A DNA stretch of 58,402 bases, taken from NCBI GenBank assembly GCA_902810755.1, contig CADDYT010000019.1, positions 1 through 58,402 of the forward strand. The letters run 5' to 3'. The DNA comes from Chloroflexota bacterium. Its GTDB lineage: Bacteria; Chloroflexota; Ktedonobacteria; Ktedonobacterales; Ktedonobacteraceae. The position numbers were made by a program, and so were the translations under genes. Below, piece by piece: positions 33,842-42,342 of this stretch. The notes beneath the pieces are model-generated. The model did not search any database. It was not told the DNA's origin and saw only the letters and a list, made by a program, of their open reading frames with translations. Position 1 is the first letter of the stretch; each line of letters opens with the position of its first letter.

Positions 33842-35893
33842 CTAAGGATATATTTTGAGGTTGGTGAAACTGCCTTCAGCGCGGGCGGTGGAGGCAAGGG
33901 CGCCGGCGGCGAAACCAATCTGCCCGCCAGCATAGGTGGCGTCGTGGCTCTCGCCGACGAAGGTGTTGTTGATATAGAGTTTGAAATCGCTGCCCTCGGC
34001 AATGACGGACAGCGTGTTGGGGCCGCCGGAGACGATGGCGTTGCTAGATGTGTTCTGGATGAGGTAGGTGTAGCCCGCGCCGCCGGGGTCGTGGCGGCGC
34101 AGGAAAAACGCTCCCTGACCGGTAATCTCGAAATCGTAGAACTGCTGGCCGCTGGCGCGGAAAATCAGCCCGCTATCGTCGCCTGCGAGCAGCGAGACAT
34201 CGACCTGAATCGTCCCGTTGCTGAACGTCAGCGCGGGAGCAGGTGAGACGCAGGTTTGCAGGAAGCCCGGTTGCTGGATCAGAACATGGTAACTGCCGTC
34301 AATGAACTGGCAGTTGTCGTTTTCGGGCCAGCGCCCTGCTGTATTGCCCTGCAGGGCGTCTGATAATATGGGAGTGGTGCCGGTGACGTTTGCCAGCACT
34401 TCGGCTGTTGCCGTTGCCCGGGCGTGCGCCTCTGCCGTTGCCCGGGCCGATTTTGCCGCCGCCGTCGTCATCGCCTGCACCGTTGCTGTCGCGACAGCTT
34501 CCTGCCTGGAAACGCCGGTAACATAGACAAAGCTCATCAGGAGCGCGACCAGCAGCAGGAAGCTGACACCGACCGTCGCGGCGACGATGACAGGATTGCG
34601 CTTCCTGCGGCGACGGCGCATCGTTGAAGTACGGGGCGAACGCTGCCGCGTGGCGGGCGGCTGTAAGGTATGCGTAGAGGCCAGACCGGAGGCGGGAAAC
34701 GGTGTATCCGCCAGCGATGTTCGCTGTTCTACTCCCCCTTCCACCGGTATCGTCGCGGAAGTCGTGACAGGATATGCTGTATCATTCTCGTAATCTTCCT
34801 GCACCGGTTCGGCCTGTCCAGGCGAATCGGTGGAGAGGGCAGAGAGCGCAGGCAAAACCAGTATCTCTTCTTGCTGCTCCTGGTGCGCGGGCTGTCCGGC
34901 TCCGGCAGGCGGCGGGTCGACGACCGGCAAAGAGGCAGCGAATGGTGGGAGATCGAACGCGAAGGAAGATTCCTGCGCCTCTCCTGCTTCCCACGTATCG
35001 TGGCGCGCGGCCTGTGAGGAACGCAGCGCCCGACGGTAAGCGTGGGCGAGGGCCAGCGGCGAGTGGAAGCGGCGCCGGGGGTCCTTTTCCAGCGCGTGCA
35101 GGATGACCAGGTCAACGGATCGCGGAATGGCGGGGTTGAAGTATGAAGGCGGCATCGGGCGTTCGCGCAGGTGTTTCCAGAAGGTGGCGACGGGCGTTTC
35201 GGCGGAGAAAGGCACGCGGCCTGCTACCATCTGGTAGAGAAGGATGCCCAGCGCGTAGATATCGCTGCTCGTACTGGCCGGTTCCAGCGAAAGTTCGGGG
35301 GCCATATATTCGGGCGTGCCGAGTAGCGAGCCTGTCTGCGTCAGTCCCTGCGCCCCCTCAAGGGCTTTTGCCAGACCGAAATCCGCCAGGTAGGCATAGC
35401 GCGGGCCGCGCAGCAGGATATTGGATGGTTTGATGTCGCGGTGGATAATGCCGGAGTCGTGAGCATATTGCAGGGCGCTGGCAATCTGCTCCAGCAACAC
35501 TGCCGCCTCTTCCAGCCTCAGCGGCCCGCCCTGTCTTTTGTTCCCCCTGCCGATTCTCCCCGTTCGTCTATCGACCGTCGGCGCGCTCAGGCGTTTGCTC
35601 AAGGCGCCGTAGCTGGCATAGTACATCGCGAGATAATACCAGGGTTCTTGCTCCCCGTATTCATAAGCGGGCAGGATATGCCGATGGCGCAGATTGAGGA
35701 TGGCTTCGGCCTCGCGGCGAAAACGCTCCAGGTATTCGGCATGCACCCCGCTTACCACTTTCACTGCTACCTGGCGGCCCTCACGTCGGTCACGGGCAAG
35801 ATAGACTTCGGACATACCACCTTTGCCTAACCGGCGCACAAGGCGATAGCGTCCCAGAGTCGTCCCTTCTAATCCAGGCATAACTTTCTTCAT
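33842..35893 (-). CDS. Membrane Ser/Thr protein kinase with extracellular LamG-like domain
   Basis: 683 residues in three parts. Kinase domain about 12-290: Gly loop LGKGGMSEVYLA, Lys45 (VAVKVV), HRD at 151-153 (IIHRDIKPSNILL), DFG from Asp171, and APE at 198-200. A Pro/Glu/Ser-rich linker leads to a basic stretch (RRRRRKRN) and one transmembrane helix at about 434-458. The outer part (about 490-683) resembles concanavalin-A/LamG-like folds (SGLIFRASGQQFYDFEITGQ; TLSVIAEGSDFKLYINNTFV), suggesting sugar or cell-wall ligand sensing. This is the PknB layout with a different sensor. It is cotranscribed or adjacent with a second kinase at 36033. Confidence 0.93.
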   Translation of the reverse strand: MKKVMPGLEGTTLGRYRLVRRLGKGGMSEVYLARDRREGRQVAVKVVSGVHAEYLERFRREAEAILNLRHRHILPAYEYGEQEPWYYLAMYYASYGALSKRLSAPTVDRRTGRIGRGNKRQGGPLRLEEAAVLLEQIASALQYAHDSGIIHRDIKPSNILLRGPRYAYLADFGLAKALEGAQGLTQTGSLLGTPEYMAPELSLEPASTSSDIYALGILLYQMVAGRVPFSAETPVATFWKHLRERPMPPSYFNPAIPRSVDLVILHALEKDPRRRFHSPLALAHAYRRALRSSQAARHDTWEAGEAQESSFAFDLPPFAASLPVVDPPPAGAGQPAHQEQQEEILVLPALSALSTDSPGQAEPVQEDYENDTAYPVTTSATIPVEGGVEQRTSLADTPFPASGLASTHTLQPPATRQRSPRTSTMRRRRRKRNPVIVAATVGVSFLLLVALLMSFVYVTGVSRQEAVATATVQAMTTAAAKSARATAEAHARATATAEVLANVTGTTPILSDALQGNTAGRWPENDNCQFIDGSYHVLIQQPGFLQTCVSPAPALTFSNGTIQVDVSLLAGDDSGLIFRASGQQFYDFEITGQGAFFLRRHDPGGAGYTYLIQNTSSNAIVSGGPNTLSVIAEGSDFKLYINNTFVGESHDATYAGGQIGFAAGALASTARAEGSFTNLKIYP

Positions 35894-36032
35894 CCTTCCC
35901 GGCCACGTTGTCTTCCGCCAGGCACACTACGGCGCGCAAGACACGATAAGCGCGATTGTTCTGTCGCCTGTCTCCCTCTCGCTTTTGACCCATCACTACT
36001 GTATACGTACCAGGTTGCAATTTGGTAGCCTG

Positions 36033-37337
36033 TTAATGGCCATGTTTGTGTCCGCGTTTGTGCTTCTTCGGGGGCGGTGACTGGTGTGGCTGTGACTGAG
36101 GATGGAAGACCACCATAGACTGATGGGTGCTATCGCGCGTCACTGTGGGGGTCGGGGAAGGCTTGCGGGAACTACCGCCGACATCCACCAGCACGCTGGA
36201 AAACGGCGCGCTCGCGTCCCATGCTGTATGCGTGTGAGCGGCAGTATTATAGAGCGAGTAACCGAACGAGAAGGGAATGCCCAGCAGCAGCGTGACCGCT
36301 AGCATGCCCGCCATGACTTTCCGCGTGAGGCGGGAACGCCCTGCCTTTGCGGCAGCAATGCGATTGGCCGCCATGACGGTTTTCAGGTCGCGCATATCGA
36401 ACAATTTCTGCCTTGCCGTTTCTGGCGCTGTAGGAGTCTGTGTAGACAGCGGCCCGGTGGAGACGCTGGCGGCGGTGGCAAGCGGAGCGGTAATGCACTT
36501 GCCGGTGCGCTGCTCTCTTCTGGCATACAGCAGCGCCTGCGCGTAGGCACGGGCCAACGCCATCGGGCTTTTGAAGCGCAACTGCGGGTCCTTTTCCAGC
36601 GCGCACAGCACCACCTGCTCCACGCAGACGGGGATAGCTGGCTCAAGCAGGGAAGGGCGCACAGGCTGCTCCTGTATCTGTTTCCAGTAGATTGCCAGCG
36701 GCGTGGGGGCGCGAAATGGCGTCTTGCCGGTCAGCATCTGGTAAAGGACGATGCCAAGCGCGTAGATATCGCTGCTTTTACTGGCGGGTTGCTCGGCCAG
36801 TTCCGGCGCCATGTACTCGGGCGTGCCGATCAGGCAGCCGGTGCGCGTCAGTTCGCCGCTTTCTTCGATGCCTTTGACCAGGCCAAAGTCCGACAGGTAG
36901 ACATGCTCTCCCCGGTACAGCAGGATATTTGAGGGTTTGATATCGCGGTGGAGAACACCGGCATTGTGGGCAAATTGCAGGGCCTCACACACCTGCACCA
37001 GAATCTTTCCCGCCTCTTCCGGCGTCAATCGTCCCTTCGCATGCAACAGGTCGCGTAACGTGCCGTCTTCGATATACGGCGTGACCATGTAGAGCCACTG
37101 TCCCTCTTCGCCAGAGTCGAGTACCGGCAAGATGTGTTCGTGTGAGAGACGGCTCAGGGCTTTGATTTCCTGCTGAAAGCGGCCCGCGTGTTCGCTGTTT
37201 TCTTTGCTGACGATTTTGATTGCCACTTCCCGCTGCGAACGCTCGTCACAGGCGAGATAGACCTGTGACATGCCCCCGCGCGCCAGCTTTCGCTTGAGCA
37301 GGTATGCTCCAATACGTGTGTTTTCCAGCTCTTCCAT
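36033..37337 (-). CDS. Membrane Ser/Thr protein kinase with short His-rich tail
   Basis: 434 residues. Kinase domain about 8-270: Gly loop LARGGMSQVYLA, Lys41 (VAIKIV), HRD at 130-132, DFG from Asp150, and the APE motif at about 177-179. One transmembrane helix lies at about 341-361, followed by a short outer tail ending PPPKKHKRGHKHGH, rich in His and Lys. There is no sensor domain, unlike the neighbouring kinase, and the tail could bind metal or anionic polymer. ATG 37337 is used because AGGAA lies upstream and the kinase fold starts soon after. The two kinase domains look like diverged duplicates. Confidence 0.93.
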   Translation of the reverse strand: MEELENTRIGAYLLKRKLARGGMSQVYLACDERSQREVAIKIVSKENSEHAGRFQQEIKALSRLSHEHILPVLDSGEEGQWLYMVTPYIEDGTLRDLLHAKGRLTPEEAGKILVQVCEALQFAHNAGVLHRDIKPSNILLYRGEHVYLSDFGLVKGIEESGELTRTGCLIGTPEYMAPELAEQPASKSSDIYALGIVLYQMLTGKTPFRAPTPLAIYWKQIQEQPVRPSLLEPAIPVCVEQVVLCALEKDPQLRFKSPMALARAYAQALLYARREQRTGKCITAPLATAASVSTGPLSTQTPTAPETARQKLFDMRDLKTVMAANRIAAAKAGRSRLTRKVMAGMLAVTLLLGIPFSFGYSLYNTAAHTHTAWDASAPFSSVLVDVGGSSRKPSPTPTVTRDSTHQSMVVFHPQSQPHQSPPPKKHKRGHKHGH

Positions 37338-37426
37338 AACCCATGTTCCTGATAATTCCTGATAAATAGCTTGCTTTTTCTTATTCAGGAACACGGGTCA
37401 GGCCAGTATTTCGTGTCAGTCAGCCA

Positions 37427-38200
37427 TTACAGGTCTATCTCATCTTCCACGTGCAGGGTGAGCGTGGGCTGGCCGCGTCGGAAGACTTTGACGCTCTGCT
37501 GGCCCATGACGCGCCAGCGCGCTTTGCCCGCTCTATCGGTCGGAGGAGCGAGCCGTACCAGCGCGGTATTTTCATCGATGCCAACAATGCAGCGACCTTC
37601 GGGCAGTGTATTGATTAAGCCCTGGAAGACGACGTTGCTGATGAAAGTTGCCATGCGATCAAAATGGGGGAAGACGACAAGCTGCGGCACGATGCTCAGC
37701 GCGGGCGCCCATACCGAATGCCCGCTCTGTATCATCTGGCGCACGGAGATGGTGTTGCCGCCAAAGGCCATCGCCCCCGCGCTGCAGCCCGCCAGTACCG
37801 CGCCACGCTCATACGCATTGCTGATAATCTCCCAGGCCGGGGAATCTTGCATGCTGTGGATGATCTGCTGCGGGTCGCCGCCGGAGAAGTAATACAGGTT
37901 GGCGTCGCGCAGCAAGGCCAGTTGTTCGGGGTCGCGCGCGCTGGCGGCATCAATGATGCGGGTGGCGCGGATGTCTTGCACGCCCAGTTTGCGGAAGTGG
38001 CTCAGGCCAAGATTGTTCCAGTAGGTTGGTCCGTTGGCTTCGCGCCCGCTGGCCGTCGGCAGCAGGACGACCCGCGCCTTCTGCGCGCCCCCCAGCGTTT
38101 CCAGCAGGTAGGCATCGGTCGTATTCATCGCATCCAGGTATTCGCCAGAACCAACCAGCGCAACCGCCCCCGGCTGCTGATGAGCAGTATCTTCTGACAT
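37427..38200 (-). CDS. S51-family peptidase-like protein (cyanophycinase/dipeptidase E-like)
   Basis: 257 residues of the class-I glutamine amidotransferase-like fold used by S51 peptidases. GAVALVGSGEYLDAMN begins the fold, VVLLPTASGRE and YFSGGDPQQII follow, and the nucleophile elbow is LAGCSAGAMAFG with Ser140. Cyanophycinases and dipeptidase E share this elbow. In an organism with no visible cyanophycin synthetase here, a general peptidase or a stress-related role is as likely. It is divergent from glgA across a 68-bp region with an ATATG-CATAT palindrome and a TGGTATCAT extended -10 on the minus strand. Confidence 0.88.
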   Translation of the reverse strand: MSEDTAHQQPGAVALVGSGEYLDAMNTTDAYLLETLGGAQKARVVLLPTASGREANGPTYWNNLGLSHFRKLGVQDIRATRIIDAASARDPEQLALLRDANLYYFSGGDPQQIIHSMQDSPAWEIISNAYERGAVLAGCSAGAMAFGGNTISVRQMIQSGHSVWAPALSIVPQLVVFPHFDRMATFISNVVFQGLINTLPEGRCIVGIDENTALVRLAPPTDRAGKARWRVMGQQSVKVFRRGQPTLTLHVEDEIDL

Positions 38201-38268
38201 AGCTTTTCTCCCTGTTTTAGCAGATATGATACCATATAGAAAAGTTTAACCAGTGAGCGAGGACAGGT

Positions 38269-39738
38269 ATGGCAAACGAGAAGATTTTGCTGGTGGCGAC
38301 CGAGGCGGTTCCCTTCGCGAAAGAGGGGGGCGTGGCCGATGTGATGGGAAGTCTGCCGGGTGAACTGGCGGCGCTGGGACACGATGTGCGTCTCTTTCTG
38401 CCCCGCTATGGCAGTATCGACCCTGCCGCTCTGGGGCTGCGCTTCACCGGCGTTGAGGGGCCGGTCTCTATGGGGGCGCGAGATCGCCGGGTCTCTATTT
38501 TAGAGGGCTGGCTACCTGAGCCGCCGGTGAGGGTCTATTTTCTGAATAACGAGGAGCTTTTTGGCTGGCACCGGCAGCTCTATCTGGGGCAGGACCAGCG
38601 CGACGAGCAGCGGCGTTTCCTGCTCTTCTGTAAGGGCCTGCTGGAAATGCTGCCGCGTCTGGGCTTCGAGCCGGATATTATTCATCTCAACGACTGGCAG
38701 ACGGCTCCGTGCGCGGCCTATTTGCGCACGACGCATCGCCACCTGTTGCGCAGGGGGGCGACACGCATTGTCTATACCATCCACAACCTGCAATATCAGG
38801 GACGCTGGGATCCATCGATACTGGGCGAGGCGGGGCTGAACCCGGCGCAGGTCTTCACCGCCAGCGGGCTGGAATTCTGGGGCGATGTCAACTGGATGAA
38901 GGGCGGCATTATGTATGCCGACGCGATTACCACCGTCTCGCGTCGCTACGCCGAAGAGATTCAGACGCTGGACTTCGGCTGGGGGCTGGATGAGGCGCTG
39001 TTCCAGCGTCACCCGCGCATCTTCGGTATCCCCAACGGCCTCGACTGGAACGCCTGGAACCCGGCGACCGATAATGATATCGCCGCGCGCTACGACGCAA
39101 CGAATGCGCCGGAGGGCAAGCGGCGCAATCGCCGCGCGCTGCGGCAAGAGTTCGGGCTGCCCGACGAGCCGGAGATACCCCTGGTGGGCATTGTCAGTCG
39201 GCTGGTCGATCAGAAGGGTTTTGATTTGCTGGCCGCCATTGCCGGCGAGCTGCGCGATCTGCCACTCCAGCTGGTGGTGCTGGGAACGGGCCACCCCGGT
39301 TACGAGCAGATGTTGCGCGAGCTGGCCGCGACCACCGGCAATGTGCGCGCCCGCATCGGTTTCGATGCCGCGCTCTCGCGCCGCATTTACGCGGGCGCGG
39401 ACTTCTTCCTCATGCCCAGCGCCTTCGAGCCGGGCGGGCTGGGGCAGTTGATCGCGCTGCGCTACGGCACGCTGCCCATCGTCCACGCGACCGGCGGTCT
39501 GGCCGATACCGTGACCGATCTGGACGCCCACCCCGAAACCGGCAACGGCATCAGCTTCACCGCCTATACCCCCGCCGCCTTGCTGGATGCTCTGCAGCGT
39601 GCCCTGCGCCTCTACGCGCAGGCCTCGCGTTGGCCCGCGCTGGTCGAGCGCGCGATGGGCTACGATTCGCGCTGGTCGGCCAGCGCCCGCGCCTATGACG
39701 ACCTCTACCGCCGTGTTCTGCGCCTGCCGCCAGTGTGA
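38269..39738 (+). CDS. glgA: Glycogen synthase (ADP-glucose, GT5)
   Basis: 489 residues, typical for bacterial GlgA. The N-terminus ILLVATEAVPFAKEGGVADV contains the ADP-glucose-binding KxGG-type loop (here KEGGVADV). Further motifs: DIIHLNDWQTAPCAAYLR, NWMKGGIMYADAITTVS, PNGLDWNAWNPATD, GIVSRLVDQKGFDLL and MPSAFEPGGLGQLIALRYGTLPIVHATGGLADTV around the catalytic Glu, each shown here as a shorter label of the region. It extends alpha-1,4-glucan from the ADP-glucose made by GlgC (15054-16385). glgA stands alone rather than in a glg operon. Confidence 0.97.
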   Translation: MANEKILLVATEAVPFAKEGGVADVMGSLPGELAALGHDVRLFLPRYGSIDPAALGLRFTGVEGPVSMGARDRRVSILEGWLPEPPVRVYFLNNEELFGWHRQLYLGQDQRDEQRRFLLFCKGLLEMLPRLGFEPDIIHLNDWQTAPCAAYLRTTHRHLLRRGATRIVYTIHNLQYQGRWDPSILGEAGLNPAQVFTASGLEFWGDVNWMKGGIMYADAITTVSRRYAEEIQTLDFGWGLDEALFQRHPRIFGIPNGLDWNAWNPATDNDIAARYDATNAPEGKRRNRRALRQEFGLPDEPEIPLVGIVSRLVDQKGFDLLAAIAGELRDLPLQLVVLGTGHPGYEQMLRELAATTGNVRARIGFDAALSRRIYAGADFFLMPSAFEPGGLGQLIALRYGTLPIVHATGGLADTVTDLDAHPETGNGISFTAYTPAALLDALQRALRLYAQASRWPALVERAMGYDSRWSASARAYDDLYRRVLRLPPV

Positions 39739-39748
39739 ACGGTCGAGC

Positions 39749-40201
39749 CTACGGAGATACCGTCTCCGTGTCCAGCCGTTCACTGTAGGCGTGGTAATCA
39801 GGTGCGAGCCGCCTGTAGGCGCTCGACAGCAGGGGCGAGGCGATCATCAGGTCGGCGGATGCCCGGTTGCAGGCGACGGGGACATTCCAGACGACAGCGA
39901 TGCGCAACAGCGCCCTCACGTCCGAGTCGTGCGGCTGCGGTGTGAGCGGGTCCCAGAAGAAGACCAGCAGGTCGAGTTCTCCGGCGGCGATCATCGCCCC
40001 GATCTGTTGATCTCCGCCCAGCGGCCCGCTCTGGAGCCTGTGAATCTCTATGCCCAGCTCCTGCTCCAGTAATTTGCCCGTTGTTCCGGTAGCATAGAGG
40101 TTGTATTGTTTCAACAATTCCCGGTTGAAACGCGCCCATTCCAGCAGATCGTGCTTTTTCTCGTCGTGCGCAACGAGCGCGATACTTTTTACGTGTTCCA
40201 T
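39749..40201 (-). CDS. mgsA: Methylglyoxal synthase
   Basis: 150 residues. The family core is visible: IALVAHDEKKHDLLEWA at the start, LYATGTTGKLLEQELG with the phosphate-binding TGTTG, SGPLGGDQQIGAMIA with the catalytic Asp region, and VFFWDPLTPQPHDSDVRALL. It converts dihydroxyacetone phosphate to methylglyoxal, a bypass active under phosphate limitation or sugar-phosphate overload. ATG 40201 has AGGAG seven bases upstream. It lies downstream of a small Cys-containing protein gene and may share its transcript; the divergent DeoR regulator hints at sugar-phosphate control. Confidence 0.95.
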   Translation of the reverse strand: MEHVKSIALVAHDEKKHDLLEWARFNRELLKQYNLYATGTTGKLLEQELGIEIHRLQSGPLGGDQQIGAMIAAGELDLLVFFWDPLTPQPHDSDVRALLRIAVVWNVPVACNRASADLMIASPLLSSAYRRLAPDYHAYSERLDTETVSP

Positions 40202-40283
40202 TGTGTTGCTCCTATCTCCGCTGCTTTCGCGCAGAATGATGCGAAATGAAGCAGAATGGTGCAGAGACGGATGGCATTGCCGT

Positions 40284-40478
40284 TTAGCGATGCACAGGCT
40301 CAGTCGGCTGCTCTTTTGCCACCGGAACGGAGACGGTGTGCCGCTCGCAGGTCGGCACCATGCGCCATTCCCGCTCGGACACCTCGTAGACGATGGCCGA
40401 TCTTGCTTCGCCGTCACAACCATGATACACACACGGCAGCGGCGGCTCTATCCTGATCTGACGAAATCCTTCTGTCAT
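40284..40478 (-). CDS. Small Cys/His-containing protein (64 aa), possible zinc ribbon
   Basis: 64 residues with CVYHGCDGEARSA near the start and VPTCERHTVSVP near the end; the spacing C-x4-C ... C-x2-H would fit a single small zinc-binding fold. GAGGAAA sits a few bases before ATG 40478, and a TTGACA-18-TATTAT promoter precedes it (40551-40580), so expression is plausible. It is followed by mgsA after 82 bp. Function unknown. Confidence 0.7.
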   Translation of the reverse strand: MTEGFRQIRIEPPLPCVYHGCDGEARSAIVYEVSEREWRMVPTCERHTVSVPVAKEQPTEPVHR

Positions 40479-40509
40479 TATATTTCCTCACTTTCGTGAA
40501 CTGTTCTTC

Positions 40510-40539
40510 TTGACAACGGGCAATCTCGTGCAATATACT
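40510..40539 (+). promoter_or_regulatory. Promoter of the DeoR regulator at 40636
   Basis: TTGACA (40510-40515), an 18-bp spacer and TATACT (40534-40539). Its -10 lies inside the palindromic GTGCA-ATATAC-TGCAC (40528-40543). It faces the minus-strand promoter at 40551-40580, with the two -10 boxes only 11 bp apart. Confidence 0.75.
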
Positions 40540-40550
40540 GCACTAACAAG

Positions 40551-40580
40551 ATAATAGCATGAAGTTTCATGCAATGTCAA
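40551..40580 (-). promoter_or_regulatory. Promoter of the small Cys protein-mgsA unit, with operator
   Basis: Minus strand TTGACA (40580-40575), an 18-bp spacer and TATTAT (40556-40551). The spacer is occupied by GCATGAAGTTTCATGC, an inverted repeat with 7-bp arms and thus a likely operator. The transcript crosses the plus promoter for the DeoR gene. Confidence 0.7.
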
Positions 40581-40630
40581 GGAGAAACGGGCAACGTTCC
40601 AGAGAAAAACATGCAATTTCAAGGGAGAAA
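40570..40630. repeat. Direct repeats in the DeoR-gene leader
   Basis: CATGCAATGTCAAGGAGAAA (from 40569) and CATGCAATTTCAAGGGAGAAA (from 40609, minus its final base here within the 20-base limit) are near-identical copies 40 bp apart, separated by four helical turns. Good candidates for DeoR-type binding sites; the second also carries the Shine-Dalgarno AAGGGAGA for ATG 40636. Confidence 0.55.
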
Positions 40631-40635
40631 AGGCA

Positions 40636-41397
40636 ATGTTGACGGCAGAACGACGTCGTTCGATTATGCAGATGTTGCAGCGTGATGGCAAGGTGCTGGC
40701 CTCTGAATTAAGTAAGAGCTTTCAGGTTTCGGAAGATACTATCCGGCGAGATTTGCGCGAACTGGCGGAAGCGGGGATGCTCCAGCGCGTGCATGGGGGG
40801 GCTTTGCCCCGCTCCCCCGTCAGCGCCAGCTTCAGCGAGCGGCGGCAGCAGGCGACGGGGGCGAAAGAGGCGATGGCGCGCGCGGCCCTGCGCTTCGTCC
40901 GTCCGGGGCAGGTTATTATTCTCGATGGCGGCACCACTCTGTTGCACGTGGCAAGACAGTTGCCGCGCGACCAGCGGCTCACCGTAATTACGCACAGCCC
41001 GCCCATCGCCCTGGCGCTGATCGAACCGGAACAGGCAGAGATAGAAGTCATTTTGATTGGCGGCCAGATGAACATGCACGCGCAGGTGGCGCAGGGGGCT
41101 GCGACCGTTGAGGCGTATCGCAATATCCGCGCCGACCTCTGTTTTCTCGGCATACGCGGTCTGCATCCCACCATCGGGATAAGCACGTCCAATCTTGAAG
41201 AATCTTATGTGAAGCGCGCGATGACGGCAAGCGCCGCCGAGGTCGTGGCCCTTGCCTCTGCCGAGAAACTGGATACTGCCGCGCCCTACATCGTTGGCCC
41301 GGCCAGCATGCTCACGCGGCTTGTCACCGAGCGTGCGGCCCCTGAAGAGACGCTGGCGCCCTATCGGGAGCAAGGCATCGCCATCATTCGTGTTTAG
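40636..41397 (+). CDS. DeoR/GlpR-family transcriptional regulator
   Basis: 253 residues. Winged HTH MLTAERRRSIMQMLQRDGKV, then SELSKSFQVSEDTIRRDLRE and QRVHGGALPR; effector domain with ILDGGTTLLHVARQL and the terminal VVALASAEKLDTAAPYIVG. The last motif is usually 'ADxSKxG'; here the Lys is preserved but shifted in a less typical context (SAEKLD), hinting at a different ligand. GGGAGA precedes ATG 40636. Repeats and palindromes upstream suggest autoregulation and control of the divergent small gene-mgsA unit. Confidence 0.92.
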   Translation: MLTAERRRSIMQMLQRDGKVLASELSKSFQVSEDTIRRDLRELAEAGMLQRVHGGALPRSPVSASFSERRQQATGAKEAMARAALRFVRPGQVIILDGGTTLLHVARQLPRDQRLTVITHSPPIALALIEPEQAEIEVILIGGQMNMHAQVAQGAATVEAYRNIRADLCFLGIRGLHPTIGISTSNLEESYVKRAMTASAAEVVALASAEKLDTAAPYIVGPASMLTRLVTERAAPEETLAPYREQGIAIIRV

Positions 41398-41403
41398 GAA
41401 GGG

Positions 41404-42210
41404 TCAGAGGGGCGCGATTTGCAGCTTGCGCCGTCGTGGTCGTGGGCGCGCCACGAGTTTGCCCTCAGTGAGGAAGGGCAGGACGACCTCGGCCACCTGT
41501 CTGGCGGCGAGCATGGGGGCGCTGTGATTGGCGGAGATGAACACGTCGTTGGGGCGCGGATGGCGCGGGCGGGCGGTCAGCGCATCCTGTTTGCCCCAGA
41601 CAAAGAGCGTCGGCACGGCTGGCGTGGTCGGCAGCGAGAAGGGCGCGCGTCCTTTGCCCGGCAATTCCAGCAGCATGCGTTTGAGGTTAGCTCGCGGCTG
41701 CAACTCAATCTCGCTCATCCACTCGCTGGCGCATGCGTTGCGGCGCAGGTTGAAGCCGAAGGCCAGTAGCAGCACGTACAGCCGCCAGTCGGAGAGCATC
41801 CAGTCTGCCAGCCCTGTACGTCTCGTGTTGATCCACTGCTCCAGTTCCAGGGCCAGCTTCCACGATTCACGCAGGTAGATCGGGCAGAGGAAAACGGCGC
41901 GCAGCACGTGTTGTGGGAATTGCTGCACATAGGCTTCGCCCACGCGCGTTCCCGTCGAATAGGCCAGGATGGACCATTGCTCGATCTCCAGCGCCGCGCG
42001 CAATTCCTCGAGCGCCCCGGCGCACGCGGGATAGTATGACTCGTGCGGCACCTGCTGACCGGCAGCGCCAACGCCCGGTAACTCGACCAGAATCAGCCGG
42101 AAATACGGTTTGAGGAGTGGAACCAGATTGCGCCATACTCTATAGGTCACGCCCCACCCGTGTATCAAGAGGAGCGGAAGGCCGTCCCCTTCCAGTCTGT
42201 ATGGTAGCAT
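41404..42210 (-). CDS. Alpha/beta-hydrolase
   Basis: 268 residues. LPLLLIHGWGVTYRVWRNLV holds the oxyanion HGWG; the nucleophile elbow AYSTGTR gives Ser85 in an A-x-S-x-G variant; VWGKQDALT offers the acid and FISANHSAPMLAARQVAEV the His. A basic tail (RPRPRRRKLQ) ends the protein. It belongs to the MhpC/BioH-like esterase-hydrolase group; substrate unknown. ATG 42210 is the first residue giving the normal fold start, with GGTGAAAGAG upstream. It converges closely (6 bp) with the DeoR gene and is divergent from the MGDG-synthase-like gene. Confidence 0.88.
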   Translation of the reverse strand: MLPYRLEGDGLPLLLIHGWGVTYRVWRNLVPLLKPYFRLILVELPGVGAAGQQVPHESYYPACAGALEELRAALEIEQWSILAYSTGTRVGEAYVQQFPQHVLRAVFLCPIYLRESWKLALELEQWINTRRTGLADWMLSDWRLYVLLLAFGFNLRRNACASEWMSEIELQPRANLKRMLLELPGKGRAPFSLPTTPAVPTLFVWGKQDALTARPRHPRPNDVFISANHSAPMLAARQVAEVVLPFLTEGKLVARPRPRRRKLQIAPL

Positions 42211-42324
42211 AGCTCTTTCACCATTCTCTGTTCTGTCACGTGCGCCAACAACTACAGGGACTGACCCATAACGGCTGTGCTTGACCATAGTGTACCATAA
42301 CCGTAGCACAAATGCTATGGATAT

Positions 42325-42332
42325 GGTATAAA
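42325..42332 (+). promoter_or_regulatory. -10 element directly upstream of the GT28 start
   Basis: TGGTATAAA (hexamer 42327-42332) ends ten bases before ATG 42343, and no Shine-Dalgarno sequence lies between. The transcript would have almost no leader. The -35 is poor. Confidence 0.45.
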
Positions 42333-42342
42333 AAAGACAACT

